A DNA stretch of 64,000 nt from Clostridium algifaecis (GCF_017874415.1 NZ_JAGGLM010000001.1:248001-312000), one strand, 5' to 3'; numbered from the stretch's first letter, positions 27,690 through 37,246 are shown. Made by a program: numbers and translations. Notes: generated by a model not told the origin, from the sequence alone.

Positions 27690-29726
27690 ATGGATGTATA
27701 TGATGATATTGGAATGCTGAAGGGAGTTGGACCTAAAACTTTAGAAAATTTAAATAAATGTTGTATATTTAATATACTTGATCTTTTATTATATTTTCCA
27801 AGGAATTATAGTAATATTTCAACTTTAGAAAATTCCAATTTAAAGAAAGATAAAATTATATTGAAATGTCAGGTTAAATCTATAGAAAGGGATATAAGAA
27901 CGAAGACAGGAAAAACAATATCAACAGTTGTATTTCAAAATAAAGATGGAATTTTTAAAGGAAAATGGTTTAACCAGCCTTATATGAAAAATAACTTTAG
28001 AATAAATTGCCAATATACAATAATGGGAAAAATCCAGAGATTTAAAGGAACTATTTCCATACTAAACCCTGTTGTAATGAAACAAGGAGCAGATGATAAA
28101 ATTGAAAAAAGAATATTACCCATATATCCTTTGAAATCAGGATTAACAAACAATCTATTTACTAAGCTGATATCTAATGTACTAAGTAAAATTAAAATTT
28201 CAGAAAATCTTCCACATGAAATAATAGATAAATATAAGCTTTGCAGTCTGGATAAAGCTTTAAGGACAATACATAATCCTGTAAATTTAAAGGACTTAAA
28301 TGAAGCTAAAAGGAGGCTTAAATTTCAGGAACTGTTTACATACTCTTTAAAAATTTTAATGCTTAAAAGTTATTATAATAAAAATAAGAGTGGCATAGCA
28401 TTTAAAATTTCTGGAGAATTAATTGATTTGAAGGAAGCGATACCATATAAGCTTACAGAATCGCAAAACAAAGTTATAAGAGAGATACTGGTGGATGAAA
28501 AAAGACAGAATTCTATGAATAGACTTGTGCAGGGGGATGTTGGAAGCGGTAAGACTATAGTAGCAATTATTGCTATTTTCAATGTTGTGAAAAATGGATA
28601 TCAGGCAGCATTTATGGCACCAACGGAGATACTCGCAAAACAGCAGTATGAAGATAGCGTAAAACTTTTAAAAAATTTTAATGTGAGAATAGAAATTTTA
28701 TGCGGAAGTACAGGTAAGAAAGATAAAGCTATAATAAAAGAGAAACTGAAAAATGGTAATATAGACATCATAATAGGAACTCATGCACTAATTGAAGATG
28801 ATGTAGAATTTAAAAATTTAGGAATTATAGTTACGGATGAACAACATAGATTTGGAGTAATGCAGAGGAGTAAATTGGAAAATAAAAGTAAAAATGCTGA
28901 TATTCTTGTTATGACAGCAACACCTATTCCTAGAACTTTAAGCTTGTACTTATATGGGGACTTGAATGTATCAACAATAGATAAACTTCCACCTGGAAGA
29001 CAAAAAATAGAAACGTACTATACAGATAAAATGCATAGAAACAAAGCATATGAATTTGCAATAAGTGAAATAAATAAGGGCAGACAGGTGTACATAGTAT
29101 GTCCTTTGGTAGAAAAAAGTGAAGATAGTGATCTGAGTTCTGTAGAAGACATTTATAATGAATTAAAAAATACGTATTTTAAGAATATTAAAGCAGACAT
29201 ATTATATGGGAAAATGCCTCCAAAATCAAAGGAAGAAATAATGAATAAATTCAAAAATGGAGAAACGAGAGTTATAATTTCTACTACTGTTATAGAAGTA
29301 GGTATAAATGTACCAAATGCATCACTAATGATAATAGAAAATGCAGAAAGATTTGGACTTGCCCAACTGCACCAACTTAGAGGAAGAGTTGGAAGAGGAA
29401 AGTATAAGTCATATTGTATCCTTATTGCAGATATAAAAAATGATATAATAAGAAAGAGAATGGAAATTATGAAAAGCAGCAGCGATGGATTTTTTATAGC
29501 TGAGCAGGATTTAAAAATACGTGGAACTGGTGAAATTTTTGGATTTAGACAACATGGAGAAAATGGACTTGTAGTTTCAGATTTAGTAGATGATATAGAA
29601 ATATTTAAGCTAGCTAATAAGGAGGCAAGAAAACTTATAAAAAGTGAGGTTAAGGAAGATATAATGATTAGAAATGAAATATTTAATAAAATAGAAAATA
29701 GCTCAAAATATATATGCTTTAATTAG
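27690..29726 (+). CDS. recG: ATP-dependent DNA helicase RecG
   Basis: A 678-residue helicase that remodels stalled forks and recombination intermediates. An N-terminal wedge/OB domain (GVGPKTLENLNKC start) binds branched DNA; the helicase core has GDVGSGKT (282-289), DEQH, TATPIPRTL and QLRGRVGRG, and ends with the RecG-specific GTGEIFGFRQHG. AGAGGTG precedes the ATG. Length is standard. Confidence 0.97.
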   Translation: MDVYDDIGMLKGVGPKTLENLNKCCIFNILDLLLYFPRNYSNISTLENSNLKKDKIILKCQVKSIERDIRTKTGKTISTVVFQNKDGIFKGKWFNQPYMKNNFRINCQYTIMGKIQRFKGTISILNPVVMKQGADDKIEKRILPIYPLKSGLTNNLFTKLISNVLSKIKISENLPHEIIDKYKLCSLDKALRTIHNPVNLKDLNEAKRRLKFQELFTYSLKILMLKSYYNKNKSGIAFKISGELIDLKEAIPYKLTESQNKVIREILVDEKRQNSMNRLVQGDVGSGKTIVAIIAIFNVVKNGYQAAFMAPTEILAKQQYEDSVKLLKNFNVRIEILCGSTGKKDKAIIKEKLKNGNIDIIIGTHALIEDDVEFKNLGIIVTDEQHRFGVMQRSKLENKSKNADILVMTATPIPRTLSLYLYGDLNVSTIDKLPPGRQKIETYYTDKMHRNKAYEFAISEINKGRQVYIVCPLVEKSEDSDLSSVEDIYNELKNTYFKNIKADILYGKMPPKSKEEIMNKFKNGETRVIISTTVIEVGINVPNASLMIIENAERFGLAQLHQLRGRVGRGKYKSYCILIADIKNDIIRKRMEIMKSSSDGFFIAEQDLKIRGTGEIFGFRQHGENGLVVSDLVDDIEIFKLANKEARKLIKSEVKEDIMIRNEIFNKIENSSKYICFN

Positions 29727-29766
29727 CATTTTAAAAACTATCAACATAAGTTAATTGAAAAAAATT

Positions 29767-29795
29767 TTGTGTATAATTAAAATTTATGTTAAAAT
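29767..29795 (+). promoter_or_regulatory. Promoter candidate for rsmD-coaD
   Basis: TTGTGT and TAAAAT with 17 bases between, with TG one base before the -10 (extended type), 41 bases before rsmD. Weak -35. Confidence 0.4.
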
Positions 29796-29836
29796 ATTAT
29801 GGATAATGACAATATAAAATTAGGAGGAAGTTACAT

Positions 29837-30403
29837 ATGAGAATAATTGCAGGTCTTGCTAGAGGAAGAAAATTATTGCCGCCAGTTGGATATGGTACAA
29901 CAAGACCTACTTTAGATAGAGTTAAAGAATCAATTTTTGATATAATACAAAATAAAGTACCTGGAGCAGTAGTATTGGATGTATTTGCTGGTACTGGAAG
30001 TTTGGGACTTGAGGCTGTTAGCAGAGGTGCTAAATCATGTTATCTGGTGGATGGAAGTATGGAAACTTTTTCAATATTAAAACAAAATGTGAGCAATTTA
30101 CATTTTGAAGATAAATGTATATGTTTAAATACAGATTCTTATAAAGCACTTGATGAGTTTGCAGATAAAAATACAAGTTTTGATTTAATATTTATAGATC
30201 CACCGTATAGAAAAAATATGATTCCTGAGGCGTTTTGTATAATAGGCGAAAATAACTTGCTTAATGAAAATGGAATTATAGTTACTAAAATTGATACTAT
30301 AGAAGAAATATATAAAGGAAACAAATACATTTCTTTAAGTGACCATAGAAAGTATGGAAAAACTACTATATGTATTTATAAAAAATGTGTGGAGGGAAAA
30401 TAA
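29837..30403 (+). CDS. rsmD: 16S rRNA (guanine-966-N2)-methyltransferase
   Basis: A 188-residue SAM methyltransferase modifying G966 of 16S rRNA. Seen: [28 protein letters not shown], the SAM loop [14 protein letters not shown] and catalytic IFIDPPY (the DPPY variant of motif IV). AGGAGGAAG precedes the ATG. coaD starts two bases after its stop, a common pairing across Firmicutes. Confidence 0.96.
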   Translation: MRIIAGLARGRKLLPPVGYGTTRPTLDRVKESIFDIIQNKVPGAVVLDVFAGTGSLGLEAVSRGAKSCYLVDGSMETFSILKQNVSNLHFEDKCICLNTDSYKALDEFADKNTSFDLIFIDPPYRKNMIPEAFCIIGENNLLNENGIIVTKIDTIEEIYKGNKYISLSDHRKYGKTTICIYKKCVEGK

Positions 30404-30404
30404 A

Positions 30405-30908
30405 GTGAGTGTAGCAGTTTACCCCGGAAGCTTTGACCCTATTACAAATGGACACGTTGATATAATAGAAAGATCAGCTGCAATATTTGACAAAGTAATT
30501 GTTGCTGTTCTGGTCAATCCTGAAAAAAAAGGGTTTTTTAGTATAGAAGAAAGAGTAAAGCTAATAAAAAAAGTTGTAGGCAGGATGACAAATGTATATG
30601 TAGAAAGTTTTAGCGGCCTTTTGGTGGATTTTATGAAGCAGAGAAATGCTAAGGTTATGGTAAAAGGACTTAGGGCTGTATCTGACTTTGAATATGAATT
30701 TAATATGTCCCTTATGAATAAAAAGCTCTGTCCTGAAGTGGAGACTATGTTTATGATGACAAGTGCCATGAATTCATTTTTAAGTTCCACTTCTGTAAAA
30801 CAGGTTGTTATGTTTGGAGGGAGCATTAAAGGCTTAGTTCCAGATGATATTATACCGGATATAGTAAAAAGAGCTAATGACAATCATAAAAAGATTAATT
30901 GTCCTTAG
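30405..30908 (+). CDS. coaD: Pantetheine-phosphate adenylyltransferase
   Basis: A 167-residue nucleotidyltransferase making dephospho-coenzyme A, the fourth step of CoA synthesis; coaBC is in the same window. Motifs: [19 protein letters not shown] with the T/HxGH pair and [10 protein letters not shown] near the end. I place the start at the GTG at 30405 behind GGAGGG, two bases after rsmD; the frame stays open into rsmD, but those residues are not part of the family. Confidence 0.96.
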   Translation: MSVAVYPGSFDPITNGHVDIIERSAAIFDKVIVAVLVNPEKKGFFSIEERVKLIKKVVGRMTNVYVESFSGLLVDFMKQRNAKVMVKGLRAVSDFEYEFNMSLMNKKLCPEVETMFMMTSAMNSFLSSTSVKQVVMFGGSIKGLVPDDIIPDIVKRANDNHKKINCP

Positions 30909-30919
30909 GAGGGAAAAAT

Positions 30920-31444
30920 ATGGAGACTATGAAACTACTAGAATATCTTGAAGAAATTATAGAAACATCTGCCAAAGTTCCTATGACGGGTAAAGTAATG
31001 GTGAGTAAAAAAGAAATTTTAGAAGTAATAAGTAAAATAGTAAATTGTCTTCCGGGCGAATTAAAAAAAGCACAATGGGTAGTAGATGAAAAAGAAAGAA
31101 TACTTAATGAGGCTATAAGTGAAGCTGAAAGTATGAAGAAAGAAAATTTAAGTATATTAAGGCGTCAGATAGAGAATCATGATATTACAAGAGAGGCAGA
31201 CAAAAGAGCTGCAGAGATAATATCATCTGCAAAGAAAAATGCAAAGGCTATACGTATGGGAGCTAGAGATTATGCAGATGATATACTTCACCAATTGGAT
31301 ATGGAAATAGAAAGAAAGAGCAAACAGATGATTTCTGATTTAAAAGTTCAGCTACAGCAATTTGTGGATGATTTAGAAGGAGGTATACATTTAAATACAG
31401 ATTCTATAAAGGAAAATATAAATGAATTAAGAAATATGAAATAG
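30920..31444 (+). CDS. Conserved coiled-coil protein downstream of coaD
   Basis: A 174-residue soluble protein, mostly helical and charged, with a long predicted coiled coil from about 55 to 150 (KKAQWVVDEKERILNEAISE, READKRAAEIISSAKKNAKA). I do not assign a function; the pattern resembles DivIVA-like or ATP-synthase-b-like helical rods but no diagnostic motif is seen. It starts at an ATG behind AGGAGGG, 11 bases after coaD, so it is in the rsmD-coaD operon. Its last 18 bases overlap the end of ylbJ on the other strand. Confidence 0.75.
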   Translation: METMKLLEYLEEIIETSAKVPMTGKVMVSKKEILEVISKIVNCLPGELKKAQWVVDEKERILNEAISEAESMKKENLSILRRQIENHDITREADKRAAEIISSAKKNAKAIRMGARDYADDILHQLDMEIERKSKQMISDLKVQLQQFVDDLEGGIHLNTDSIKENINELRNMK

Positions 31445-32596
31445 TTGTCTTAATTTAAATAATAAAAATGGCAATATTAGAAGTATAAGTGTTATTATAA
31501 ATAAAATATTACTATTGCTGCTTGATGTGAAATAATAAAAAAACGTTTCTTTGGATATTTTAGTTTCATATATTTTAAATATAGATATACTTATTATTGA
31601 ACATATAATTCCATGAAGCAATTTTCTAAATATGTATCTTTTCATGGAAATATTGAATTTGTATGTGAAAGAATAAACCTGGGATATAATTGAAAAACCG
31701 CTAAAAGTAAGTAAAAAGCTTATAATTAATACTTTAAAAAAAATCTCAGCATGGGATGTAGATATTAAATTACAGCCATTAGTCATTTCAATTATTCCAA
31801 GCAGTGTACCCTGTACAACTTCATTTGAAATATTAAATATTTGTGATATTTTATCTGTAAACTGGTAAAATATGAAATTATGTTGCAGCATATTGTTTAT
31901 TACTGAAAAAGCAGTTACAAAACCTCCTATGGATAGGCATGTTTTTATTGAAGTTTCAATACTGCTTTTAAATATATTTCCTATATTCAGGGTTATATTT
32001 GACTTATGTTTTATATAGGGTATATTTTTGTACTTTTTTTTAACTGGAAGTATAAAACCCATAACCATACAGGAGATCAAATTTGATATTAAAAATAAAT
32101 ATCCAATTTGTACACTGTTAAACATGGATATTCCTACAGAGCCAAGCATAAAAATTGGACTTGAATTAGAAGCAATATTTAGTAATCTTTGAAGAGTGTA
32201 TATATCTATTTCTTGATTTTCATAGAGATCACAGGCATATTTTGCTCCAAGTGGATAACCGCAAAGTATACTTATTACAATTGCAAAGCTGCAATTTATA
32301 GGGAGTCTTAATGGCCGACACAGGGCTTTTCCAAATAGTTTGGAATATATGTATATTCCATTGCAGTTTATTATTACGTTTGATACTACCAAAAAAGAAA
32401 ATAAAGATGGAAATACTTTATAAAAAAACAATACAGCTCCATTTATGGCACCGTCTATACACAATTTTGGAGAAATTATGATTTGGATAATTAGTAAAGA
32501 ACAAATTATAATTATGAATAAATTTTTATTTTTAAATAAAAGATATATAAGTGCTGTTATTGTTAAAATTAAAAGTACATAAAATAAAATTTCCAA
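31427..32596 (-). CDS. ylbJ: Sporulation integral membrane protein YlbJ
   Basis: A 389-residue protein with about eight to ten hydrophobic segments, of the nucleoside-recognition/gate-type family. SILCGYPLGAKYACDLYE and NIASNSSPIFMLGSVGISMF are typical of YlbJ. In Bacillus ylbJ is a SigE gene needed for normal spores. The start is a TTG at 32596 with AGGTGAT nine bases before; that site directly abuts a 17-bp inverted repeat. It converges with the coiled-coil gene and overlaps it by 18 bases. Confidence 0.9.
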   Translation of the reverse strand: MEILFYVLLILTITALIYLLFKNKNLFIIIICSLLIIQIIISPKLCIDGAINGAVLFFYKVFPSLFSFLVVSNVIINCNGIYIYSKLFGKALCRPLRLPINCSFAIVISILCGYPLGAKYACDLYENQEIDIYTLQRLLNIASNSSPIFMLGSVGISMFNSVQIGYLFLISNLISCMVMGFILPVKKKYKNIPYIKHKSNITLNIGNIFKSSIETSIKTCLSIGGFVTAFSVINNMLQHNFIFYQFTDKISQIFNISNEVVQGTLLGIIEMTNGCNLISTSHAEIFFKVLIISFLLTFSGFSIISQVYSFTYKFNISMKRYIFRKLLHGIICSIISISIFKIYETKISKETFFYYFTSSSNSNILFIITLILLILPFLLFKLRQLFHIS

Positions 32597-32609
32597 TTGT
32601 AAATCACCT

Positions 32610-32660
32610 GCTTTTTAATATAATTCCAATGTTAAACATATTAGAATTATATTAAAAAGC
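32610..32660 (-). repeat. 17-bp perfect inverted repeat between tmcAL and ylbJ
   Basis: GCTTTTTAATATAATTC (32610-32626) and its exact reverse complement (32644-32660), with a 17-base loop. On the minus strand it lies after the tmcAL stop and immediately before the ylbJ ribosome binding site. It could terminate tmcAL transcription or fold the ylbJ leader. There is no T tract after it. Confidence 0.6.
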
Positions 32661-32685
32661 AATGCTGGTTATGCAGGTATATAAA

Positions 32686-33948
32686 TTATATATTTTTAAA
32701 GCTGTTTTCCTGCAATATAATAGGACTTTTTATATAGTCAAAATTAAAACCTATAGATTTGTTTAGAAGACTGTAGGCTCTGGTGGAGGCTATATCCATA
32801 TCAAGTATATCATCTATGTCATCCGATTTTTTGGGAAGTTTTGTATAAACAGGTATGGAAGAATTATCTTTTATTTCTTTTAATACCTTTATTCCTGTTT
32901 TATTGAATCCGAGCACTCTTGCATAAGGACAATGTTCATTTCTGAGTCTTGAAGTATTCCAATTTTCAAATCCGAGGAAGAACTGACATAGTATTCTACT
33001 TATTCTGCTGTATGCATAGCGTTTTGTCTTTGACGCTTTTACTATGCTGTCGTATGTATTATTATTTTCTATAGCTCTATAAATTCTATTTTCTATTCCT
33101 TCAGATATATCTGGAAGTGATAGCATTGATTCTCTATTAAAGAAATATTTATATTTTAAGTATGGAACCATTAAATCCTCAGGAGAAAAATTATAATTGC
33201 AATTTTTAAACTCATTTATTATATTATAAGTTTCATCGGGTATGCTTTCTTTTAGCTTATGGATATCTTCGGAAGATTTCAAAAAATGTCTGATTCCAGA
33301 AGCACTTGAAAAGTTATTCCTTATTTTGATACTGTTATAATTTTCCCCCTGTCTTTTTATAGAAAATGGTTTTATGCTGCTTTTTAATTTTTTCAAAGTT
33401 TTTAAATATTCTATTGCAAGTATATTATTAGAAGATGAAATCAGAGTTTTTAGTTCTTCACTTGATATTTTTAGATTCATATTTTTATTATGATTGAAAA
33501 AATTAATTATAGAATTACTTCTGGCTTCAGCATAAGAAACACCCTTTAAAAGTTCCATTTTTAGATAATTTTTGAATTCCTGCGGTTCCAGATATAATAT
33601 ATTCGATATTGAACTCAAGAGATCTATATTATCACATTCACTTCCGAAACATATATTATTTACAACCTTTAAATTATTCATAAGACTTATTGCACCATGA
33701 GAAAAAAATTCAGCAGAAGATACACTGTAGACAACAGGTAATTCCAGTACTAAATCCACTCCATTTAAAAGTGCAATTTTTGTTTTATTCCATTTATCTA
33801 TTAAAGATGGTATGCCACGTTGAACGAAATTTCCAGACATTATGGCTATAACAGCCTGGCAGTTTGTTATCCTTCGTGTATTTTTGATATGATATATGTG
33901 GCCATTGTGAAAAGGATTGTATTCTACTATAATGGCGGTGATGTTCAT
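32686..33948 (-). CDS. tmcAL: tRNA(Met) cytidine acetate ligase TmcAL (YlbM)
   Basis: A 420-residue nucleotidyltransferase-like enzyme that activates acetate with ATP and acetylates C34 of elongator tRNA-Met. The N terminus ITAIIVEYNPFHNGHIYHI carries the HxGH-type motif; GNFVQRGIPSLIDKW and FGSECDN are typical of the family. In Bacillus it lies beside ylbJ as here. AGGAGGA precedes the ATG. Acetate use is notable next to pta-ackA, but this could be chance. Confidence 0.92.
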   Translation of the reverse strand: MNITAIIVEYNPFHNGHIYHIKNTRRITNCQAVIAIMSGNFVQRGIPSLIDKWNKTKIALLNGVDLVLELPVVYSVSSAEFFSHGAISLMNNLKVVNNICFGSECDNIDLLSSISNILYLEPQEFKNYLKMELLKGVSYAEARSNSIINFFNHNKNMNLKISSEELKTLISSSNNILAIEYLKTLKKLKSSIKPFSIKRQGENYNSIKIRNNFSSASGIRHFLKSSEDIHKLKESIPDETYNIINEFKNCNYNFSPEDLMVPYLKYKYFFNRESMLSLPDISEGIENRIYRAIENNNTYDSIVKASKTKRYAYSRISRILCQFFLGFENWNTSRLRNEHCPYARVLGFNKTGIKVLKEIKDNSSIPVYTKLPKKSDDIDDILDMDIASTRAYSLLNKSIGFNFDYIKSPIILQENSFKNI

Positions 33949-33971
33949 TCTGATTTTATCCTCCTATTTTT

Positions 33972-34000
33972 TATATAAATATAATTTCTAAATACAACAA
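33972..34000 (-). promoter_or_regulatory. Promoter candidate for tmcAL
   Basis: On the minus strand TTGTTG and TATATA are 17 bases apart, about 24 bases before the tmcAL start. It diverges from the pta promoter and touches the first direct repeat at 33999. Confidence 0.4.
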
Positions 34001-34038
34001 TTATTATAACAGATAAAAATAATTATTATAACAGATAA
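33999..34038. repeat. Two 18-bp direct repeats, 22-bp period, between tmcAL and pta
   Basis: AATTATTATAACAGATAA occurs exactly at 33999-34016 and again at 34021-34038. The 22-base period is close to two helical turns, as for tandem sites bound on one DNA face. It lies between the divergent tmcAL and pta promoters, so it could be an operator for either; no protein is implicated. Confidence 0.6.
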
Positions 34039-34079
34039 GAAAAATTTTTTAAAAAAACTGCTTAATTTTCATATTTTTA

Positions 34080-34109
34080 TTGAAATCTATATTGAAAAAG
34101 GATTATATT
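34080..34109 (+). promoter_or_regulatory. Promoter candidate for pta-ackA
   Basis: TTGAAA and TATATT with an 18-base spacer, 51 bases before the pta start. The surrounding DNA is very AT-rich, so the choice is tentative. Confidence 0.35.
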
Positions 34110-34160
34110 ATAAATGTATGATTTTTTATATTTATTTTAATTTTGAAGGGAGAAACGAAT

Positions 34161-35162
34161 ATGAAATTAATGAAGCAAATTTGGGATAAGGCAAGAAAAG
34201 ATAAGAAAAAAATTGTCTTGGCTGAAGGAGAAGAAGAAAGAAATTTAAAAGCTAGCGAAAAAATAGTTAAAAACAATATTGCAGATGTAATAATAGTTGG
34301 AAACAAGGATGTAATAAAAGAAAAAGCTAAAAAATTAAATGTAGATTTAACAGGAGTTGAAATGGTAGATCCAGATACTTCTGAAAAATTAGAAGCATAT
34401 TCAAATGAATTTTATGAACTTAGAAAGAAAAAGGGAGTTACTCTTGAAAAGGCTAACAAGATAGTTAGAGATCCACTATATTTTGCAACAATGATGGTTA
34501 AACTAGGCGATGCAGATGGACTAGTATCAGGTTCAATACATACTACAGGCGATCTTTTAAGACCAGGACTTCAAGTTATAAAAACAGCTCCAGGAACTTC
34601 CGTAGTTTCAAGTATATTTATGATGGAAGTACCAAATTGTGAGTACGGAGATGAAGGTTTTCTATTATTCTCGGATTGTGCAGTAAATCCAAATCCAAAT
34701 ACTGAACAATTAGCAGCAATAGCTGTTAGTACAGCAGAAACTGCGAAGAACTTGTGTGGGATGGATCCTAAAATAGCCATGCTATCATTTTCAACTAAGG
34801 GAAGTGCACAGCATGAAAATGTAGATAAAGTTAGAGAAGCAACTAAACTTGCAAAACAAATGAATCCTGACCTTAAAATTGATGGTGAGCTTCAGTTAGA
34901 TGCTGCTCTTGTAAAAGAAGTTGCCAATTTAAAAGCACCAGGAAGTGAAGTTGCAGGAAATGCTAATGTACTTATATTCCCTGAACTCCAAGCTGGAAAC
35001 ATAGGATACAAATTAGTTCAAAGGTTTGCAAAAGCAGAAGCTATAGGACCTATATGTCAGGGATTTGCAAAACCTATAAATGATCTTTCAAGAGGCTGCA
35101 GTTCTGATGACATTGTAAATGTAGTAGCAGTAACAGCAGTACAAGCACAGTCAATAAAGTAA
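34161..35162 (+). CDS. pta: Phosphate acetyltransferase
   Basis: A 333-residue short-form enzyme converting acetyl-CoA and phosphate to acetyl phosphate. Seen: KIVLAEGEEERNLKASEKI, RDPLYFATMMVKLGDADGLVSG, GAxHTTGD-like SIHTTGDLLRPGLQ and FSTKGSAQHENVDKV. With ackA, 34 bases downstream, it forms the ATP-yielding acetate pathway central to clostridial fermentation and acetogenesis. I start at the ATG at 34161 after GAAGGGAGAA; the frame is open from 34143. Length fits the catalytic domain alone, without the N-terminal regulatory part of enteric Pta. Confidence 0.96.
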   Translation: MKLMKQIWDKARKDKKKIVLAEGEEERNLKASEKIVKNNIADVIIVGNKDVIKEKAKKLNVDLTGVEMVDPDTSEKLEAYSNEFYELRKKKGVTLEKANKIVRDPLYFATMMVKLGDADGLVSGSIHTTGDLLRPGLQVIKTAPGTSVVSSIFMMEVPNCEYGDEGFLLFSDCAVNPNPNTEQLAAIAVSTAETAKNLCGMDPKIAMLSFSTKGSAQHENVDKVREATKLAKQMNPDLKIDGELQLDAALVKEVANLKAPGSEVAGNANVLIFPELQAGNIGYKLVQRFAKAEAIGPICQGFAKPINDLSRGCSSDDIVNVVAVTAVQAQSIK

Positions 35163-35196
35163 TATACGATAAAGCAATATAAAAGGAGATGGCTAT

Positions 35197-36387
35197 ATGA
35201 AAATTTTGGTAATAAATTGCGGAAGTTCATCTTTAAAATATCAATTGATAGATATGAAAGATGAAAAAGTACTCGCAAAAGGACTTGTAGAAAGAATAGG
35301 AATAGAAGGATCAATTTTAACTCACAAGGTAAACGGTGAGAAGTATATTACTAAACAACCTATGGAAGACCATAGAGTAGCTATAAAATTGGTACTTAAT
35401 GCTTTGGTAGACAAAGATTATGGAGTTATTAAGGATATGTCAGAAATATCTGCTGTTGGACATAGAGTTGTACATGGCGGCGAGAAATATGGAAATTCAG
35501 TTTTAATAGATGGCAATGTCATGAAAGCTATAGAAGATTGTGCAAAATTAGCACCATTACATAATCCACCAAATTTGATAGGAATAAATGCATGTAAGGC
35601 ACTTATGAAAGATACTCCAATGGTAGCAGTATTTGATACTGCATTTCATCAAACTATTCCTGACTATGCATACACTTATGCAGTACCATATGAACTTTAT
35701 GAAAAATATGGAGTTAGAAAATATGGTTTCCATGGAACTTCACATAGATTTGTTTCTATAGAAGCTGCTAAAATGATGGGAAAAGATATAAAAGATCTTA
35801 AAATTATAACTTGTCATTTAGGAAATGGAGCAAGCGTATGTGCTATTGATGGAGGAAAATCAGTAGATACCAGTATGGGATTTACTCCACTTGCAGGACT
35901 TTGCATGGGAACTAGATGCGGCGATATAGATCCAGCTGTAGTACCATTCCTTGTAAAAACTGCAGGAATGTCAATTGATGAAGTAGATACTATGATGAAT
36001 AAAAAATCAGGAGTATTTGGTGTGTCAGGCGTAAGCAGTGACTTTAGAGATGTTGAAGCTGAAGCAGCTAAGGGAAACAAAAGGGCAAGGCTTGCACTAG
36101 ATTTATATGCTTATAAAGTTAGAACTGTTATAGGTTCTTATATAGCAGCATTAAACGGAGCCGATTGCATAGTATTTACAGCAGGTTTAGGAGAAAATTC
36201 AGGATCATCTAGAAAAGAAATATGCAGCGGACTTTCAAATCTTGGAATTGTACTTGATGAAGAGAGAAATAAGGCAGCTGGAGTAGCAACTGAAATAAGC
36301 TCAGACAATTCAAAAGTAAAAGTTTTTGTCATACCTACAAATGAAGAACTTATGATAGCAAGGGATACAAAGGAAATAGTTGGATAA
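35197..36387 (+). CDS. ackA: Acetate kinase
   Basis: A 396-residue kinase that makes ATP and acetate from acetyl phosphate. Diagnostic motifs: [15 protein letters not shown] at the N terminus, [42 protein letters not shown] and [19 protein letters not shown] precedes the ATG. It is the second gene of pta-ackA. A separate promoter follows it. Confidence 0.98.
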   Translation: MKILVINCGSSSLKYQLIDMKDEKVLAKGLVERIGIEGSILTHKVNGEKYITKQPMEDHRVAIKLVLNALVDKDYGVIKDMSEISAVGHRVVHGGEKYGNSVLIDGNVMKAIEDCAKLAPLHNPPNLIGINACKALMKDTPMVAVFDTAFHQTIPDYAYTYAVPYELYEKYGVRKYGFHGTSHRFVSIEAAKMMGKDIKDLKIITCHLGNGASVCAIDGGKSVDTSMGFTPLAGLCMGTRCGDIDPAVVPFLVKTAGMSIDEVDTMMNKKSGVFGVSGVSSDFRDVEAEAAKGNKRARLALDLYAYKVRTVIGSYIAALNGADCIVFTAGLGENSGSSRKEICSGLSNLGIVLDEERNKAAGVATEISSDNSKVKVFVIPTNEELMIARDTKEIVG

Positions 36388-36407
36388 TAGAATATATTAA
36401 ATAAATC

Positions 36408-36436
36408 TTGACTTTTAATGCTCATCTCTATATAAT
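36408..36436 (+). promoter_or_regulatory. Strong SigA promoter of DUF177-rpmF
   Basis: TTGACT and TATAAT with exactly 17 bases between: one of the best consensus matches in the window. It lies 37 bases before the DUF177 gene and 20 bases after ackA. Confidence 0.7.
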
Positions 36437-36473
36437 AAATTGTGGCTGAGGCTAATATGTAGAGGTGAGCATT

Positions 36474-36977
36474 ATGAAATTGGATGTATCTGATCTATTG
36501 GAAAAAGATTTATTTACTAAGGAATTGGATCTTATTTTAGAAGAAGATAGTTTTTATGATGGCAGCGAACACATTGATGTGGTAAAGCCTATTAAATTTT
36601 CGGGCAGTCTTGAAAAAACAGGAGATATATTTGTTTTAAAAGGCGAGGTCGATACGGTATTAAAACTTACTTGTTCGAGATGCTTAAAAAAATTTGATTA
36701 TGCTGTGAATATAGAAATTTATGAAAAATTTACAGATAGTGAAATGATCAATAAAGATGAGGATATTATCTTTATCAATAATGGTTACATAGATATTAAC
36801 GAAATATTGGAAAATAACATAATATTAACATTGCCTATAAAAAGACTTTGCAAAAAGGACTGCAAGGGGTTGTGCCCTAAATGCGGTACTAATCTAAATG
36901 ATTCAACTTGCAATTGTAAGAAGGATGAAGTTGATCCAAGGTGGGCAGAGTTAAAGAATATGTTTTCTAAGAATTAA
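36474..36977 (+). CDS. yceD: DUF177 protein YceD (large-subunit rRNA accumulation protein)
   Basis: A 167-residue DUF177 protein with paired cysteines: LTCSRCLKKFDY in the middle and CKGLCPKCGTNLNDSTCNCK near the end. YceD is needed for normal 23S rRNA levels in Escherichia coli and plants. It is almost always directly before rpmF, as here (15 bases). The ATG at 36474 follows AGAGGTGA; a GTG at 36465 overlaps that site. Confidence 0.9.
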   Translation: MKLDVSDLLEKDLFTKELDLILEEDSFYDGSEHIDVVKPIKFSGSLEKTGDIFVLKGEVDTVLKLTCSRCLKKFDYAVNIEIYEKFTDSEMINKDEDIIFINNGYIDINEILENNIILTLPIKRLCKKDCKGLCPKCGTNLNDSTCNCKKDEVDPRWAELKNMFSKN

Positions 36978-36992
36978 GGAGGTGTTGTCGTT

Positions 36993-37175
36993 ATGACAAG
37001 TCCAGCAAGAAAGTCATCAAAAGGAAGAGGAGCAGCAAGAAGATCACAAAGCTTTACACTTGGTTTACCAGGAATTGTTGAATGCCCTCAGTGCCACGAA
37101 ATGAAGCTCGCTCATAGAGTATGTAAAAATTGTGGATATTATGATGGTAAACAGGTTGTTTCATCTGAAAAATAG
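36993..37175 (+). CDS. rpmF: 50S ribosomal protein L32
   Basis: A 60-residue L32 with the zinc-binding form: CPQC and CKNC pairs flank a short loop (VECPQCHEMKLAHRVCKNCG). AAGGAGGTG precedes the ATG. It follows yceD and is closed by a terminator. Confidence 0.97.
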   Translation: MTSPARKSSKGRGAARRSQSFTLGLPGIVECPQCHEMKLAHRVCKNCGYYDGKQVVSSEK

Positions 37176-37177
37176 TT

Positions 37178-37205
37178 AAAGAAAGTCGATAGGCTTTCTT
37201 TTTTT
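37178..37205 (+). terminator. Intrinsic terminator after rpmF
   Basis: AAAGAAAG pairs with CTTTCTTT around an 8-base loop, with a T run. Three bases after the rpmF stop. Confidence 0.7.
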
Positions 37206-37237
37206 GGCTTTATGTATTATTTTATTTACTGTTAATG

Positions 37238-37246
37238 TGATATAAT
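37238..37246 (+). promoter_or_regulatory. Extended -10 promoter for plsX
   Basis: TGATATAAT is a perfect extended -10, 38 bases before the plsX GTG and after the rpmF terminator. The -35 region is poor. Confidence 0.5.

Noticed and set aside
28196-28210. CodY-box-like AAATTTCAGAAAATC in recG
   Set aside because: Two mismatches to AATTTTCWGAAAATT, inside coding sequence; expected by chance in AT-rich DNA.
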